Assembly: GCA_013153555.1 (NCBI GenBank) | Contig: JAADEF010000063.1 | Span: 1-7,549 of the forward strand | Direction: 5' to 3' | Source of the DNA: Candidatus Nanohalarchaeota archaeon | Lineage (GTDB): Archaea; EX4484-52; JAADEF01 | DNA length: 7,549 nucleotides | Shown here: positions 5,590 to 7,549 of the stretch, piece after piece | How positions within the stretch are numbered: the first letter of the stretch is position 1 | How the letters are laid out: each line of letters begins with the position of its first letter | Program-made: the position numbers and the translations under genes | The notes under the pieces: model-generated | Told to the model about the DNA's origin: nothing | What the model saw: the letters and a program-made list of their open reading frames with translations, nothing else | The model's database searches: none

Positions 5590-6299
5590 GCTTCTTTCTC
5601 TCTTCTATTTTTCTCTAAGATTGCAAAGCTTTCAGGATCATCGTTATAAGCTAATATGATCTCATTAGCTAAAATCTCACCAGCTGATTTGGAATTAGCA
5701 TGTCTTTTAAGATATGCTCCTCCCACTAGATGCCTTAACGCTAAATCAACTCTCCTCAAGGGAGAGATAACTACTGCCTCTCTCGCAATAATACCTCCTT
5801 TTTGATAGGTAATTACTTCTTCCACGGGAGCGGCATTTTCTATTGCCTTAACCAGCACTTGTAAAGGGTTTTTCTTTAACCTCTTCTCTATGATTTCAAA
5901 AGCCTCTATTACATTTTTAATATTTTTAAGAGTTTTACCAGTATTTATCCCAGAAGTAAGTTTGTGTTTCTTTCCTTTATGTCCTGCAACAAACATCCTG
6001 TTAATCAAGCGTTCAACAATATTAATTTTAGCTTTGCCGTAATGAGTATTTGCTAATCTACCCCCTGTTTTAGGATAAATAATAGGATTTATAGTAATAA
6101 CGCTTTTAAGACCCTCATCTTCTATAATGATTTCTTCATAATTCCATCTTCCAAAAAGCTTAACTGCTTGCGCTTTAATCATAGCTTCATTGCTCAAAGT
6201 TTCTGCTGCTTTATAATTAGGATCTGCTTTCTCAACCACTTGCTTAACTTGTGAAGTTTTTACTTTTTTCTTTCCTCCTTTTGTTTGTTGCTTTGCCAT
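5574..6299 (-). CDS. rps7: Small-subunit ribosomal protein uS7
   Basis: uS7 binds 16S rRNA in the head of the 30S subunit near the decoding and exit sites. From the chosen start it has 241 residues. The first 35 or so are a Lys/Gln-rich extension (MAKQQTKGGKKKVKTSQ). The core follows, with VKLFGRWNYEEI (46-57), NIVERLINRMFVAGHKGKKH (93-112), the family motif NPLQVLVKAIENAAPVEEV (144-162), and SPLRRVDLALRHLVGGAY (179-196). The extension makes it longer than most archaeal uS7. The open frame starts at a GTG (6308) with ATGs at 6305 and 6299. I prefer 6299 because GTGAT lies 4 bases before it; 6305 would overlap the rps12 stop (TGATG). EF-2 and EF-1A, the usual downstream genes, are absent. Confidence 0.95.
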   Translation of the reverse strand: MAKQQTKGGKKKVKTSQVKQVVEKADPNYKAAETLSNEAMIKAQAVKLFGRWNYEEIIIEDEGLKSVITINPIIYPKTGGRLANTHYGKAKINIVERLINRMFVAGHKGKKHKLTSGINTGKTLKNIKNVIEAFEIIEKRLKKNPLQVLVKAIENAAPVEEVITYQKGGIIAREAVVISPLRRVDLALRHLVGGAYLKRHANSKSAGEILANEIILAYNDDPESFAILEKNRREKEAEGAR

Positions 6300-6304
6300 A
6301 ATCA

Positions 6305-6739
6305 TCACTTCTTCTGTTTCCTACCTAAAACTAACTCTTTTAAAGAAATGCCATTCACTTTTATAACTTTATATTTAACCCCAGGAATATCTCCTTTTGC
6401 TCCTCCTTGAGCTCCTCCTATTTTTTCAATTATGACTTCATCGTGTTCATTAATAAAGTTAATAGCACCATTACCTGGAGCAAAAGCAGTTACTTGAATA
6501 CCATTTTTAATGATTTGTACTCTCACACATTTACGCATAGCAGAGTTTGGCTGTTTTGCTTCTACTTGTCTTTTCTCCAATACAATAGCTCGTGCTTGTG
6601 GAGCTCCTTCTAAAGGATCTGCTTTAATCTTTAATCCAAGAACTTTCCTAACATATTCTTTTTTATGCCATCTCTTTTCTTTCGCTTTCCTTATAAGATT
6701 TCTTGCTGCAAATAAACCGCCTTTTGCGATGAGTATCAC
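6305..6739 (-). CDS. rps12: Small-subunit ribosomal protein uS12, start uncertain
   Basis: uS12 contacts the decoding centre of the 30S subunit. Numbered from a GTG at 6739 (144 residues) it shows GGLFAARNL at 7-15, the universal loop KQPNSAMRKCVRVQ at 62-75, HDEVIIEKIGG at 99-109, and GDIPGVKYKV at 116-125, all in the expected order. The start is unusual. An in-frame TGA lies at 6745-6743 and no in-frame ATG precedes the conserved region. The ribosome binding site AGGTGA (6741-6736) overlaps the GTG at 6739. It stands exactly 5 bases before an ATC at 6730, which would give the archaeal-looking N terminus (M)AKGGLFAAR. Either GTG or ATC could be used. It is followed directly by rps7. Confidence 0.93.
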   Translation of the reverse strand: MILIAKGGLFAARNLIRKAKEKRWHKKEYVRKVLGLKIKADPLEGAPQARAIVLEKRQVEAKQPNSAMRKCVRVQIIKNGIQVTAFAPGNGAINFINEHDEVIIEKIGGAQGGAKGDIPGVKYKVIKVNGISLKELVLGRKQKK

Positions 6740-6881
6740 CTGTCAAGCATGTCTTAATTCATATTGAGAGGAAACATTTAAAAAATTAACTCTTTGAATG
6801 CTTCAATACTTCACTTCTCATAGATCATCAAAACAAGTATTAAAAAATTTTACAACATATGTAAGTAGTGAGGTGATAAAC
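6740..6881. promoter_or_regulatory. Divergent region between rps12 and the CBS-domain gene
   Basis: No gene is seen in these 142 bases. On the minus strand, TTTTTTAAATG at 6785-6775 is a plausible TATA element for rps12, giving a transcript start near 6754 and a leader holding AGGTGA. The same A/T block reads TTTAAAAAATTA on the plus strand. A second block, TTAAAAAATTTTA at 6840-6852, lies closer to the plus-strand gene; either could be its TATA element. A 7-base inverted repeat (AATACTT 6805-6811, AAGTATT 6835-6841) lies between them and could be an operator. Confidence 0.4.
6871..6876 (+). promoter_or_regulatory. Ribosome binding site that sets the CBS-gene start
   Basis: AGGTGA stands 5 bases before the ATG at 6882. 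The open frame extends upstream to another ATG at 6798, but no such site precedes it and the extra 28 residues do not look like CBS-domain sequence, so the shorter start is preferred. Confidence 0.8.
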
Positions 6882-7436
6882 ATGGAAGAATATGTTGCTA
6901 AAGATGTAATGAACCCGCACTATGTAAAAGCTAAGGAAGTGCATACTCTAAGATATGTTTCCCAAAAAATAATAGATGCCAATGCTTCTGAAGCAATAGT
7001 CTTTAATGAAAAAAATAAACCAAAAGGTATTATTACACTAAGAGATATAACTCGTGCAGTTGCGAAAGGTCACTCACCAAGAGAAAGTATAAGACATCTA
7101 ATGACAAAACATCTTATAACTGTGGAAGAAAACACCCCTTTAAAAGAAGTATTAAGAGTGATGGCTAAAAATAACATAAGTAGAGTGCCTGTGATAAACA
7201 ACAAAGGAGATGTTATTGGCATAATTGGAGAAAAACACCTATTGAAAATCATACCAGGCGTAATGGACATATTGGAAGAGTTAGCAGAAATGAATACAGT
7301 AGAGCCTGTACCTGAAGAAGAAGAAAGATTATATGAAGGATATTGTGATGTATGTGAAAATTATTCTGAAGAATTAAGATTAGTAAATGGAAAATTTATT
7401 TGTCCAGAATGCCTGGAAGAGCACATGGAAGGGTAA
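6882..7436 (+). CDS. Protein with two CBS domains and a C-terminal zinc ribbon
   Basis: CBS-domain pairs bind adenosine nucleotides or similar ligands and act as cytoplasmic sensors. The 184 residues contain CBS1 (about 6-62: VAKDVMNPHYVKA at the start, then the ending KGIITLRDITRAV). CBS2 (about 72-127) starts HLMTKHLITVEENTPLKEVL and ends with SRVPVINNKGDVIGIIGEKH. Both have the usual V-x-D/T-hydrophobic strand pattern. An acidic linker (EPVPEEEE, 141-148) leads to four cysteines, C155/C158 and C174/C177, spaced as a rubredoxin-like zinc ribbon (CDVC...CPEC). This architecture occurs widely in archaea, without an assigned role that I can name. It is divergent from rps12 and lies 1 base before a possible methylase gene, with which it may be cotranscribed. 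Confidence 0.92.
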   Translation: MEEYVAKDVMNPHYVKAKEVHTLRYVSQKIIDANASEAIVFNEKNKPKGIITLRDITRAVAKGHSPRESIRHLMTKHLITVEENTPLKEVLRVMAKNNISRVPVINNKGDVIGIIGEKHLLKIIPGVMDILEELAEMNTVEPVPEEEERLYEGYCDVCENYSEELRLVNGKFICPECLEEHMEG

Positions 7437-7437
7437 C

Positions 7438-7549
7438 ATGGATGGGAAAATCCTCACTTTCGTACCCAATAAACCCCTTCCTATTTATAATTGGTTCTAT
7501 TACAAAGAAGGTTTTTCAAGACATTTCATGGAATATGCATATAAGAAAC
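7438..7549 (+). CDS. Start of a possible DNA methyltransferase, cut by the window edge
   Basis: The ATG at 7438 comes 1 base after the CBS-gene stop, and the frame is open for the remaining 37 codons. The visible product starts MDGKILTFVPNKPLPIYNWF and goes on with YYKEGFSRHFMEYAYKK. The pattern P-I-x-N-W-F-Y-Y-K-E-G-F-S recalls the segment found in a class of archaeal and bacterial N4/N6 DNA methylases just before their DPFxGSGT motif, which would lie outside the window. The match is from memory and the catalytic motifs cannot be seen. The upstream sequence GGAAGGG is a weak ribosome binding site, so translation is probably coupled to the CBS gene. Confidence 0.55.
   Translation, partial: MDGKILTFVPNKPLPIYNWFYYKEGFSRHFMEYAYKK

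Noticed and set aside
6798..6881. 28-residue N-terminal extension of the CBS protein
   Set aside because: AGGTGA 5 bases before the ATG at 6882 marks the start, and the extension overlaps the probable promoter.
1..7549. tRNA, rRNA or insertion-sequence elements
   Set aside because: No cloverleaf-like segment, rRNA-like stretch, transposase frame or long terminal inverted repeat was seen by eye on either strand.

Overview
The window is an AT-rich archaeal chromosomal segment. The archaeal assignment rests on gene content: an A-type 20S proteasome subunit, an archaeal SBDS homologue, three exosome subunits (Rrp4, Rrp41, Rrp42), and uS12 and uS7 of archaeal type. Almost every gene is also preceded by GGTGA or GGTGG a few bases before the start, which is the complement of the archaeal 16S rRNA 3' end. 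The phylum cannot be fixed from the sequence. The scattered core operons and low GC would fit a small-genome lineage such as DPANN, but that is only a guess.

Layout, left to right. Positions 1-174 hold three identical copies (the first clipped by the window edge) of a 28-base direct repeat separated by two unrelated 47- and 45-base spacers. This looks like the end of a CRISPR array read on the minus strand, with a possible leader to its right (175 to about 400). From 4139 down to about 400 lies one tightly packed minus-strand operon: psmA, SBDS, rrp4, rrp41, rrp42, then a 54-codon gene (400-564) and possibly a 44-codon frame (269-403). Neighbouring genes overlap by 1 to 29 bases or are 4 bases apart. 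This is the classical archaeal proteasome-exosome superoperon, with an unrecognised small protein where many archaea carry L37Ae and RpoP. Upstream on the same strand, trxB (thioredoxin reductase) and a Trm112-like zinc protein (4187-5334) overlap by 4 bases and are followed by a probable separate psmA promoter.

Divergent from trxB is a 54-codon membrane protein gene (5404-5568), which converges on rps7. The rps12-rps7 pair (5574-6730/6739, minus) is a free-standing two-gene operon, not part of a visible str operon. A 140-base divergent region separates rps12 from a plus-strand gene for a two-CBS-domain protein with a C-terminal zinc ribbon (6882-7436). One base later an open frame starts that runs off the window and may be a DNA methylase.

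Functionally the segment concentrates protein degradation (proteasome alpha), RNA degradation (exosome ring and cap), ribosome maturation (SBDS), the decoding-centre ribosomal proteins, and a Trm112-type methyltransferase activator. Several likely starts lie inside longer open frames and were chosen from the ribosome binding sites. The points most worth a second look are the CRISPR-like array beside the exosome operon, the two tiny genes between them, and the start of rps12, where the binding site points to an ATC codon.
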